Shown here: positions 35,332-43,548 of the stretch, piece by piece | Numbering within the stretch: the stretch's first letter is position 1 | Layout of the letters: each line of letters opens with the position of its first letter | Source of the DNA: JALYNX01 sp963724825 | Lineage (GTDB): Bacteria; Actinomycetota; Acidimicrobiia; Spongiisociales; ZC4RG35 | Direction: 5' to 3' | Assembly: GCA_963724825.1 (NCBI GenBank) | Contig: CAVRWT010000020.1 | Span: forward strand, 62,001 to 126,000 | Length of the DNA: 64,000 nt | The notes under the pieces: generated by a model | What the model was told of the DNA's origin: nothing | Databases searched by the model: none | Seen by the model: the letters and a program-made list of their open reading frames with translations, nothing else | Position numbers and translations under genes: made by a program

Positions 35332-36262
35332 ATGCCCCCCGAAGTGACCCGAGACGACATCATCGCGGCCGCCGGGCGCATTGCTGGCCATGTTCGGCGG
35401 ACGCCTGTCATCGAGTTGGGTCACGTGGATGGCGCCGACTTCTCACTGAGTCTCAAACTCGAGTCGTTGCAACGCACCGGCTCCTTCAAGCTCCGCGGAG
35501 CCTTTTCCGCCCTGACCGCCGCCGACATCCCGGAGTCAGGCGTGGTCGCGGCGTCGGGCGGGAACTTCGGCCTGGCTGTGGCGTGTGCCGCAGGCGACCT
35601 CGGGCACCCGGCGACGATCTTCGTGCCCGAGACGTCGCCTCCGGAGAAGATCGGGAGGATCGCGGCATACGGCGCCGATGTGCGCCAGGTCGAGGGTTTC
35701 TATCCCGAGGCCCTGGAGGCCGCCCAAGCGTGGGCTGCGGAGACCGGTGCCTTCCAGGCACACGCCTATGACCAGGCTGAAGTCGTCGCTGGGCAGGGGA
35801 CTTGCGGGCGGGAGATCATCGAGGACCTTCCCAATGCCGACACCGTGATAGTGGCGGTGGGCGGCGGCGGGCTCATCGCCGGCGTTGCGAGCTGGATTCG
35901 GGAGGACGCCCGGGTGGTGGCGGTAGAGCCCGAGCTTTGCCCGAGCCTCTACGAGGCACGCCGCGCCGGACAAGCCGGTCGAGGTGGGCATCGGTGGGAT
36001 CGCGGCGTCCTCGTTGGGCACGTACCGGATCGGTGATCACTGTTGGGGCGCCAACCGATGGATCGACGACTCGGTCTTGGTCAGCGACCCCCAGATCGTC
36101 GAGGCCCAGAGATGGCTCTGGGAAACGTGCCGGATGGTGGCCGAGCCCGGCGCTGCGGCCACGATTGCTGCCCTCAGATCCGGCACCTATCGCCCGGCTG
36201 GGGGCGAGCATGTGATCGCCATCATCTCCGGAGCCAACACCAGCCCGGCAACGGTCGGCTGA
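35332..36262 (+). CDS. PLP fold-type II dehydratase (threonine/serine), one frameshift
   Basis: Starts MPPEVTRDDIIAAAGRIAGH. The PLP lysine lies in RTGSFKLRGAF, the phosphate-binding glycine loop is AVGGGGLIAGVA and the substrate loop is AASGGNFGLAVA. The frame from 35332 shifts near 35965 (an extra C in GGACAAG), after which VEVGIGGIAASSLG to GANTSPATVG completes the family. Threonine dehydratase, serine racemase and related enzymes share this fold; the precise substrate is not fixed. Confidence 0.72.
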
Positions 36263-36622
36263 TCAGGGGCGGGGGATTGCCTCCATCAGGCCGAAGACCT
36301 CTCCGCCGGGGCCCTCCACTTCGACCCAGCGGCCGACTCCCGGGAGCTCGATGATGTCGGTCAACAGCATCCCGCCGCTGATCTCGACCGCCTGGATGGC
36401 GGCATCGAGGTCCTCGACGTCGCAGGTGGTCATGGTCTTGGGGCCGTCCTCGCCCGCCCTCGCCACCGCACCGTTGATCCCCGGCCCGTCGCCGGTGTCG
36501 AGCAGCCAGTACTCCTGATCGCCCCACTGCTGGGCTTGCCATCCGAAGGCCTTGATCAGAAAGTCGACGGTCGCCTGCGGATCGGCCGAATAGAACTCGA
36601 AATGTGTGGGGCGGACCGGCAC
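36263..36622 (-). CDS. VOC-family (glyoxalase-like) protein
   Basis: About 119 residues. Glyoxalase-fold segments: PTHFEFYSADPQATVDFLIK, then WQAQQWGDQEYWLLDTG, and DVEDLDAAIQAVEISGG to VEGPGGEVFGLME. Start chosen at GTG near 36622, preceded by AGGAGGAG, rather than the upstream TTG. Ligand unknown; many are antibiotic-resistance or metabolite-binding proteins. Confidence 0.82.
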   Translation of the reverse strand: MPVRPTHFEFYSADPQATVDFLIKAFGWQAQQWGDQEYWLLDTGDGPGINGAVARAGEDGPKTMTTCDVEDLDAAIQAVEISGGMLLTDIIELPGVGRWVEVEGPGGEVFGLMEAIPRP

Positions 36623-36683
36623 CGGTGTTTCTCCTCCTGATTTATACGTAGAACGTAGAACGAAGCAGCCAGAACGCAACCGA

Positions 36684-37661
36684 TTAGACGGAGACGGCCT
36701 TACGCACTCGCACTTTCTTCCCGAGGTGGTGGTCGAGCAACTCCCACACTTCGGGCCGGGCCAGGGTGCGTTTCATCGAGATCAGGGTGCGGGTGAAGGT
36801 GGCCACCGCCCGGGAGGCATCCATCGGGTTGGGGCGCAAAGCGTTCTGAACCGACGGAGCGGGGCTGAGGACAACCACGTCGCACTTGGGCCAGGCCTCT
36901 TTGATCAAGCGGGTCTCCACCGCCAGTGATCGTTGCCCGGCGCGGTCGAACATCTTCTCGTGGAATCGAGCCCGCTTCCTCTGGACGTCGGCAATGAGCG
37001 GAGCGAGCACGAGAACCAGGTCGAGGGGGCGCTTGGAACCGAGGACCAGGTCGGCGTGGGTGCCCGAGCTCACGCCACCGTCCACGTACAGCCGCCCGTC
37101 GATCTCGTAAGGGCGGAACAAGACGGGAATGGCGGAGGAGGCGGCCACGGCGTCGGCCATGCCCACTTCTGGCGCTGTGGCGGTGCCGAACGCGACCCGG
37201 GTGCGGCTCCTGACGTCGTAGGAGACGATCGCCGTTGGCTTGTCCGGCCACCCGGCAGCCTTTTCCTCTCCGATGTGGGTCACCACCCAGCGGGCGAGGC
37301 CCTCAGCGTGATATGCGGCGGGGGAGGCCATGAAGAAGGTCAGTCCCGGGTTCTTGATGCCGGGCACGATCCCGTGACGAACCCATTTCCCAACCTGAAC
37401 CCCGGGATCCCGGTTGTAGACATGACTCCGGATGCGTCCCGCCACCGCATCGCGATCGTCATCGGGAAGGACCAGGGAGTCGAGCCCTAGAGCGTCGTTC
37501 CGGAGCAGGGCGGTGACGAACGAACCTCCCGAGGTGCCGACGACGACATCAGCGCTGTTCGGCTCCCAACCGGTGGCGAGACGGATCGTCATCAGCGCAG
37601 CCATCTCATAGGCGGCGCCAGTGATTCCTCCCCCTCCGAGGACCAGTCCTACCCTGTTCAC
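36684..37661 (-). CDS. Patatin-like phospholipase
   Basis: 325 residues. Oxyanion loop GGGGITGAAYE, nucleophile elbow VVGTSGGSFV (Ser of GxSxG) and the catalytic Asp in DGGVSS are all present. No signal peptide, so cytoplasmic or membrane-peripheral. Substrate unknown, probably a lipid ester. Confidence 0.9.
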   Translation of the reverse strand: MNRVGLVLGGGGITGAAYEMAALMTIRLATGWEPNSADVVVGTSGGSFVTALLRNDALGLDSLVLPDDDRDAVAGRIRSHVYNRDPGVQVGKWVRHGIVPGIKNPGLTFFMASPAAYHAEGLARWVVTHIGEEKAAGWPDKPTAIVSYDVRSRTRVAFGTATAPEVGMADAVAASSAIPVLFRPYEIDGRLYVDGGVSSGTHADLVLGSKRPLDLVLVLAPLIADVQRKRARFHEKMFDRAGQRSLAVETRLIKEAWPKCDVVVLSPAPSVQNALRPNPMDASRAVATFTRTLISMKRTLARPEVWELLDHHLGKKVRVRKAVSV

Positions 37662-37708
37662 CGGATCACCATAGGACGTTCATCGTCCGTTTCAGTAGCG
37701 TTCCTTGA

Positions 37709-38611
37709 ATGACGCTGCGCCGGGTCGACACCGGGCCCGAGCTCATCGAAGCCGTATCGCTCGCCTCCCAATGGTCCGAATCCCTGCATCAACCATCGTT
37801 GAGCGGAGCAACCCGGCTCCAACTCGGTGAAGGCCGTGGAAGCGGATTCGTCTCGGACCAGCCTTCCGGATTCGCCACCCTCACCGCTTCGAAGCAGCCC
37901 GAGATAGCGATGGTCGAGATCGCCGTGCCGCACTCGGTTTCGGCTTCGGATTTCTGGGATCTGGTCGAACCGGTCGTGTTCTCGGCGGCAGGGGAGAGAG
38001 GGTTTCTGGCTCTGGAACTGCTGACCTGGGATGGGGAGCTTCAGAGTCGATTGCGGGAGCGGGGATGGACCGCGGTGAGATCGATCAAGCGAGGTTCTCG
38101 CGTCGAGAGTGCCCCCCTCCCCGCCTCCGGCGGTACTCCCCCCAACGTCGCTCCGCTCCTGGGGGGAGAAACATCGACGGTCGCTCCGCTCCTGGGGGGA
38201 GAAACCGACATCGACCAGTTGATCGAGGTCAACAACCTTGCCTTTGCCGACCATCCGGATGCCGGTGCCTGGGATCGCGCCGAGTTGGAGCAACTGTTCT
38301 CCGAGCCCTGGTTCGACCCGAAGGGGCTCCTCGTCGGCCGGATGGGTGAGACGATCATCGGGTTCTGCTGGACCAAGGTCCATCCCGACGGCGTGGGGGA
38401 GATCTACCTGCTTGCGGTGCGACCCGGGCACACCGGGCGCGGCTTGGGGCGGGAATTGGCCAGCGCCGGCGTCGACTACTTGAAGGGCGAACGCGCCTGC
38501 CAGGAGGTCATCATCTACTGGGATGCCTCCAATGACACGGCCAGCAACCTGTACCAATCGATCGGATTCAGCGTCGACCGTTTGGCTGAGGTCTTCCAGC
38601 ACCGTTTGTGA
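37709..38611 (+). CDS. mshD: Mycothiol synthase MshD, repeat-containing
   Basis: 300 residues, close to the usual 300-315. The C-terminal GNAT domain is clear: FADHPDAGAWDRAEL, EPWFDPKGLLVGRM, FCWTKVHPDGVGEIYLLAV and RPGHTGRGLGREL, all typical of MshD. It acetylates Cys-GlcN-Ins to mycothiol. The N-terminal domain is degenerate, as in the family. At 38111-38206 two repeat units translate to a linker ending GGETSTVAPLLGGETDI between the two halves. The frame is intact through them. Confidence 0.85.
   Translation: MTLRRVDTGPELIEAVSLASQWSESLHQPSLSGATRLQLGEGRGSGFVSDQPSGFATLTASKQPEIAMVEIAVPHSVSASDFWDLVEPVVFSAAGERGFLALELLTWDGELQSRLRERGWTAVRSIKRGSRVESAPLPASGGTPPNVAPLLGGETSTVAPLLGGETDIDQLIEVNNLAFADHPDAGAWDRAELEQLFSEPWFDPKGLLVGRMGETIIGFCWTKVHPDGVGEIYLLAVRPGHTGRGLGRELASAGVDYLKGERACQEVIIYWDASNDTASNLYQSIGFSVDRLAEVFQHRL
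38111..38206 (-). repeat. Palindromic repeat copies C1/C2 inside mshD
   Basis: C1 (38111-38172) is a full element in reverse orientation with the variant second hairpin CCGCC-GGA-GGCGG; C2 (38177-38206) is a half element. Together they add an in-frame stretch to MshD without a stop codon. Confidence 0.87.
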
Positions 38612-38821
38612 TCAGCCGAAGGAGTTGCCGCACCCCGGGCAGCGGGCATCCTCCTCTTTGGTAGGCCCATAACACCATGGGCATGGCAGATCGTCGCCTC
38701 GCTCGTCCCGTGGCGTGACCACCAGTTGAGGATCGATCCTGTACTGATGGTTTCCGCGTATCCCCTTAGCCAAAGCGAACAGACCTGTTGTAGCGGTCGC
38801 TGCAACCAATGCTTCGAACAC
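38612..38821 (-). CDS. Small zinc-ribbon protein
   Basis: 69 residues. A short hydrophobic N-terminus (ALVAATATTGLFALAKG) is followed by a CPWC and CPGC zinc ribbon. GTG start at 38821. It shares its 3' base position with the end of mshD (convergent). Function unknown. Confidence 0.6.
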   Translation of the reverse strand: MFEALVAATATTGLFALAKGIRGNHQYRIDPQLVVTPRDERGDDLPCPWCYGPTKEEDARCPGCGNSFG

Positions 38822-38892
38822 CAGTCCGTCCTCCTTGCTCCAGCCAGGAGAGGCTAAGGCGGGCAGTGCTGAATTTCGCGGATTTCGCCGGG

Positions 38893-39723
38893 CTAGGTGC
38901 CGAGGACCGCTTCGGTGAGGTCATCCACCAGATATTGGAGGCTGCCCAGCCGGCCCTCTCGGACCTCGGCGGCCTCGAGCATCATCATCGCCGCGTGATA
39001 GGCGACCCACGGCCGGTAGCGACTCTCGGGAAGCTCGGCGCCGTACCCAGAGCGGAAGGAGGCGGCGGCGTCCTCGCCGATGTTGCGCGCCAGTTGCCAC
39101 ACCGCCAAGGTCAGATCCCATTCGGACGGGGCGAGCGTTGCCCACTCCCAGTCCACGATGGTGACCTTGCCCTCCTCGTCGATGACGAACTTCGACAGAA
39201 CGGGCTTGGTGTGTGCGGGGACAGGGACAGTGGCCAGCGGAGGCTCCAACTCGAGAGCTTTGTCCAAGACCACTTGCTCCATGCCGAAGCGCCTCCGATA
39301 ACGCCCGAGACGCTCGATTGTCGAGCGGTAGTGGCTCAGCACGTAATCGGAGTCGATCCCGGCGGCAAGGTTGGTTATCTGGGCCCCGGAGGTGTGGATC
39401 CCGCGCAGGGCAGCGCCGGAAGCCTCCACCGCGTCGAGGTTCTTGGGGAGGTTGGCGAGGTTCCAGTGGCCTCCGTCAGTCGTCTTGAGCCAGGCCATGT
39501 CGCCCTCGAGCCCGTAATTGATGACACGAGGGACGGAAGGAGCTGCGGCGAGCGCCTCGAGGGCGTGACGTTCCCGTCGCTCGCGCGAGGCGACCGGGTA
39601 CACCTTGACGATCGTGCTCTGATTCTCGGTTTCGAGAATCCGGAAAACCTTGTTTGCGCCTGACGAAAGCTCTCGAACAGTCCCACTCGGGTTGAGACTC
39701 ACAACTAACTCTCGTGCATCCAT
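38893..39723 (-). CDS. Phosphotransferase (APH-like) fold protein, catalytic Asp not seen
   Basis: 276 residues from ATG 39723 (MDARELVVSLNPSGTVRELS). The kinase-like fold shows a lysine in STIVKVYPVASRERRE, and the C-lobe segment VPAHTKPVLSKFVIDEEG with VTIVDWEWA. Aminoglycoside phosphotransferases have HGDLHxxN here; this reads HTKPVLSK, so the catalytic Asp is replaced by Lys. It may therefore bind but not phosphorylate. Divergent from thrS. Confidence 0.62.
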   Translation of the reverse strand: MDARELVVSLNPSGTVRELSSGANKVFRILETENQSTIVKVYPVASRERRERHALEALAAAPSVPRVINYGLEGDMAWLKTTDGGHWNLANLPKNLDAVEASGAALRGIHTSGAQITNLAAGIDSDYVLSHYRSTIERLGRYRRRFGMEQVVLDKALELEPPLATVPVPAHTKPVLSKFVIDEEGKVTIVDWEWATLAPSEWDLTLAVWQLARNIGEDAAASFRSGYGAELPESRYRPWVAYHAAMMMLEAAEVREGRLGSLQYLVDDLTEAVLGT

Positions 39724-39808
39724 ACCCTGATTTCCCCTCGTTGCGGGCAACACCGGCCAGACTGCTCTGGCTGGCAGTTAGCCTCTGGCGCGCTTCAGGC
39801 TAGCGAGA

Positions 39809-39814
39809 TATAAC
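39809..39814 (+). promoter_or_regulatory. Likely -10 of thrS, near-leaderless
   Basis: TATAAC ends three bases before the GTG start, so transcription would begin at or inside the first codon. There is no Shine-Dalgarno and no visible T-box leader. Leaderless mRNAs are common in actinobacteria. Confidence 0.5.
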
Positions 39815-39816
39815 CC

Positions 39817-41751
39817 GTGCCAATAGAGCTTCGTTACCCGGATGGGAAGGTCGTCGAACACGCCGACGGGTCCACCGCGCTCGATGTGGCGGAGTCGATC
39901 GGCCCTCGATTGGCCAAGGCGGCGGTCGCCGCGAAGATCAATGGGGACCTGGTCGATTTGTCCCGACCCATCGCCGAAAGCGGCGATTTCGCGGTAGTGA
40001 CGCTCGATAGTCCGGAGGGCCTCGACGTCCTCCGACACTCCTCGGCCCATGTCCTGGCGCAGGCGGTGCTCGGGCTTTTCGACGATTCGACCTTCGCCAT
40101 CGGCCCCGCGATCGAAGACGGCTTCTACTACGACTTCAAGGTCGATCGACCCTTCACCCCCGAAGACCTCGAGCAGATCGAGCAGCGCATGCGGGAGATC
40201 ATCGCCGCCGATCAGCCATTCACCCGGGAAGGGGTTTCCAGGGATGAGGCACTCGAGATCTTCTCCCGACATCCGTTCAAGAAGGAGATCATCGAGGGGG
40301 TGGACCCCGGCGAGGGGGCGGCCGGAGAGCAGGTGACCCTCTATCGCAACCTCGATTTCGTCGACCTCTGCCGGGGCCCGCATCTGCCCTCGACCGGCAG
40401 AATCCCGGCGGTCAAGCTGTTGCGAAGCTCCGGGGCATATTGGCGGGGCGACGAGAACCGGGAGCAGTTGCAGCGCATCTATGGGACTTCGTGGCCCTCC
40501 AACGCCCAGTTGGAAGAGCACCTGACCCGTCTCGAGGAAGCCGAGAAGCGGGACCACCGGAAACTCGGTCCCGAGCTCGACCTGTTCAGCTTCCCAGCCG
40601 AGCTCGGATCGGGCCTCAGCGTCTGGCACCCGAAGGGGGGCATGCTTCGCAAGACGATCGAAGACCACAGCCGCACCCTTCACGAGCGTTTCGGATTCGA
40701 GTTCGTGTTCACGCCTCATCTGGCCAAGGCCGACTTGTGGAAGACCTCGGGCCACCTCGACTACTACGACGAGAACATGTACCCGGGCATGGAGCTCGAC
40801 AACGACCAGGAGTACCGGGTCAAGCCGATGAACTGCCCCGGCCATGTCCTCATCTACAAGAGCAAGGGCCGTTCCTACCGCGAGCTGCCGATCCGGCTCT
40901 CCGAGCTGGGAGGCGTCTACCGGTATGAGAAGTCCGGGGTCGTCCACGGCCTGTTGCGGGCCCGGGGTTTCACCCAGGACGATTCCCACACCTTCTGCAC
41001 CGCCGAGCAGCTGCCATCCGAGCTCGACCGGCACCTCGACTTCGTCCTCACCTGGCTGCGCGACTTCGGATTCACCGAGTTCGAGGCCGATCTCAGCACC
41101 CAACCGGCGAAATCGGTTGGGGAGCAGTCACGTTGGGAGGTGAGTGAGAAGGCGCTCGCCGACTCCCTCGATCAAAAAGGGGTTCGCTACCGGATAGCCG
41201 AAGGAGAAGGGGCCTTCTACGGCCCGAAGATCGACGTCCACGTCAAGGATGCCATCGGGCGCCGCTGGCAGGTCTCGACGATCCAGCTCGACTTCACCCT
41301 CCCTGAGCGGTTCGGCCTCGAATACACCGCATCGGGCAACGTCCAGGAGCGCCCCTACATGATCCACTGCGCCAAGGCGGGCTCCATCGAGCGCTTCGTC
41401 GGGGTGTTGGTCGAGCACTACGCCGGCGCCTTCCCGATGTGGCTGGCCCCGGTTCAGGTCTCGGTGATCCCGGTGGCCGACCGTCACCACGAATACGCAA
41501 ACTCCGTCGCCGCGAAGCTGCGTGACCCGGGGTTGCGGGTCGAGGTGGACGAGAGCGAGGAGACCGTGGGGGAGAAGATCCGCCGCGCCCTCAGCCAGAA
41601 GCACCCGGCCGTGGTCGTCGTGGGCGATCAGGACGTCGAGAACTCGACTGTGGGGCTGCGCCTCTACGGCGAGGAGAGGGACACCAGAGACGTCCCCTTG
41701 ATCGAGGCCACCAACCGTCTCGTCGAACTGGCGAAGAGACCGGTGTCGTGA
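39817..41751 (+). CDS. thrS: Threonyl-tRNA synthetase
   Basis: 644 residues, full class II length. TGS domain (residues 1-62), editing domain with HSSAHVLAQAVLGLF, catalytic core with zinc-site Cys near residue 338 (MNCPGHVLIYKSK), and C-terminal anticodon domain (PVQVSVIPVADRHHEYA). It charges tRNA-Thr. GTG start at 39817 lies directly after a TATAAC. Confidence 0.96.
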   Translation: MPIELRYPDGKVVEHADGSTALDVAESIGPRLAKAAVAAKINGDLVDLSRPIAESGDFAVVTLDSPEGLDVLRHSSAHVLAQAVLGLFDDSTFAIGPAIEDGFYYDFKVDRPFTPEDLEQIEQRMREIIAADQPFTREGVSRDEALEIFSRHPFKKEIIEGVDPGEGAAGEQVTLYRNLDFVDLCRGPHLPSTGRIPAVKLLRSSGAYWRGDENREQLQRIYGTSWPSNAQLEEHLTRLEEAEKRDHRKLGPELDLFSFPAELGSGLSVWHPKGGMLRKTIEDHSRTLHERFGFEFVFTPHLAKADLWKTSGHLDYYDENMYPGMELDNDQEYRVKPMNCPGHVLIYKSKGRSYRELPIRLSELGGVYRYEKSGVVHGLLRARGFTQDDSHTFCTAEQLPSELDRHLDFVLTWLRDFGFTEFEADLSTQPAKSVGEQSRWEVSEKALADSLDQKGVRYRIAEGEGAFYGPKIDVHVKDAIGRRWQVSTIQLDFTLPERFGLEYTASGNVQERPYMIHCAKAGSIERFVGVLVEHYAGAFPMWLAPVQVSVIPVADRHHEYANSVAAKLRDPGLRVEVDESEETVGEKIRRALSQKHPAVVVVGDQDVENSTVGLRLYGEERDTRDVPLIEATNRLVELAKRPVS

Positions 41752-42239
41752 CCGAACCGGACTCAGCGCGGGTGGATCGCGAAGGGATTCACATCGAGCG
41801 GGATCTGGCGGACTCCATCTCGATCGAGGAGGAGCTCGACTCCAATGTGGTCGGGCCCTATCGCTTCCCCTCGCCGATGCGTCGCCGGATCGCAGGATGG
41901 GTCTTCGTGGTCGGAGCGGTGCTAACTGTGATTCTTCTCGACGACGGATGGATCCCGGCCATCGGCTTCGTGGCCCTGGCGCTCTGGCAATTCGCCTCGG
42001 CATGGCCGCTCAACATCGATGAGCATCGTGCCCTCTCCATCGCCGGCGCCGCGGTCGATTTCCCGGTGGGTCACGCTTCGGCAGCGGTCACCTTTCGCGG
42101 GTTCCGGTCGGTCCCGAGGTGGAGCGTGGTCCTCTATTCGGCGGTGGAGCCGCCGGACCAACGAGCCCTGGTCGTGGTCGACGCGGTGACCGGCGAGCTT
42201 GCCGAGGAGCCGTACGTGGAGGACGTTCCCGAGGTGTGA
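41748..42239 (+). CDS. Membrane protein downstream of thrS
   Basis: 163 residues, GTG start overlapping the thrS stop. Two adjacent helices (IAGWVFVVGAVLTVILLD and IPAIGFVALALWQFASAW) separate an acidic N-terminus from a C-terminal domain. Not recognised. Convergent with gltA, one base apart. Confidence 0.7.
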   Translation: MTEPDSARVDREGIHIERDLADSISIEEELDSNVVGPYRFPSPMRRRIAGWVFVVGAVLTVILLDDGWIPAIGFVALALWQFASAWPLNIDEHRALSIAGAAVDFPVGHASAAVTFRGFRSVPRWSVVLYSAVEPPDQRALVVVDAVTGELAEEPYVEDVPEV

Positions 42240-42240
42240 C

Positions 42241-43524
42241 TCAGCGCTCGTCCACCGGGACGAAGTCCCTGGGGGCGGGCCCGATATACACCTGGCGCGG
42301 CCTGAAGATCTTGGTTTCCGAGTCCGACATCAGCTCGCGCCATTGCGAGATCCACCCCGGAAGCCGGCCGAGGGCGAATAGGACGGTGAACATGTCCGTC
42401 GGGAAGCCCATGGCCCGGTAGAGGATCCCCGAGTAGAAGTCCACGTTCGGATAGAGCTTGCGGCTGATGAAGTAGTCGTCGGAGAGGGCGACTTCCTCGA
42501 GCTGCATGGCGACGTCGAGCAGGGAATCGTCCACGCCCAAGGCATCGAGGACCTCATCGGTCGCCTGCTTGATGATCCGGGCCCGGGGATCGAAGTTCTT
42601 GTAGACCCGATGCCCGAAGCCCATCAGACGGAACGGATCGTCCTTGTCCTTGGCCCGGTCGATCCACTTCGAGATCTCTCCGCCGTCCGCCACGATCATC
42701 TCGAGCATGGCGAGGACCGCCTCGTTGGCCCCTCCGTGAAGCGGCCCGGAGAGGGCATGGATTCCCGCCGAGACCGAGCTGAAGATGTTGGCCTGACCCG
42801 AGCCGACGAGCCGCACCGCCGACGATGAGCAGTTCTGACCGTGGTCAGCGTGGAGGATCAGCAGCAGGTTGAGCGCCTTGGCCACCACCGGATCGGGCTC
42901 GTAGTCCTCGGCTGGCACCGAGAACATCATTTTGAGGAAGTTCGACGCGTAGTCGAGCTCGTTGTCCGGATAGACGTAGGGCTGGTGGACCCGGTACTTG
43001 TAGCACCAGGCGATCATCGTCGGGGTCTTGGCGATGAGGCGTCGAGCGCTGATGTCAACCGACTCCTCGTCCATCGGGTCGAGGGCGTCGGGGTAATAGG
43101 TGGCAAGCGCCGAAGTTGCCGAGGCGAGGATCTGCATCGGGTGCGCCGAGTGGGGGAAGGCCTCGAACAGGTACTTCACGTCCTCGCGGAGCAGGGTGTG
43201 GCGGGTGATGCTCTCCTCGTACTCCTCCAGCTGGTCCTTGGTGGGGAGCTCTCCGTATTGGAGGAGGTAGACCACTTCGATGAAGGATGCCTGGGCCGCA
43301 AGCTGCTCGATGGGATACCCGCGGTAGCTGAGAACCCCTTCCTCGCCGCCGACGTAGCTGACCGATGAGGTGCTCTCGGCGGTGTTGGCGAAACCGCGGT
43401 CGATCGTGATCAGGCCCAGCCCGGAGCGGATCCCTGCGATCTCCATCCCGGTTTCGCTCACCGTGCCTGTCACGGTGGGAAGTGAGAGTTCCTTGTCTCC
43501 GTACCGGAGAACCGCATCCGCCAT
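42241..43524 (-). CDS. gltA: Citrate synthase
   Basis: 427 residues from ATG 43524. Active-site segments are LILHADHGQNCSSSAV, GPLHGGANEAVLAM, MGFGHRVYKNFDPRA and the C-terminal FYSGILYRAMGFP. It makes citrate from oxaloacetate and acetyl-CoA. Type II-like length. Together with aceA/aceB it serves acetate use. Confidence 0.96.
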   Translation of the reverse strand: MADAVLRYGDKELSLPTVTGTVSETGMEIAGIRSGLGLITIDRGFANTAESTSSVSYVGGEEGVLSYRGYPIEQLAAQASFIEVVYLLQYGELPTKDQLEEYEESITRHTLLREDVKYLFEAFPHSAHPMQILASATSALATYYPDALDPMDEESVDISARRLIAKTPTMIAWCYKYRVHQPYVYPDNELDYASNFLKMMFSVPAEDYEPDPVVAKALNLLLILHADHGQNCSSSAVRLVGSGQANIFSSVSAGIHALSGPLHGGANEAVLAMLEMIVADGGEISKWIDRAKDKDDPFRLMGFGHRVYKNFDPRARIIKQATDEVLDALGVDDSLLDVAMQLEEVALSDDYFISRKLYPNVDFYSGILYRAMGFPTDMFTVLFALGRLPGWISQWRELMSDSETKIFRPRQVYIGPAPRDFVPVDER

Positions 43525-43548
43525 TGTCAAGGTCCTTCCTGGGCTGGG

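Noticed and set aside
36640..36670. GTAGAAC tandem as an operator
   Set aside because: Two imperfect short copies, within upstream sequence of a VOC gene; no symmetry.
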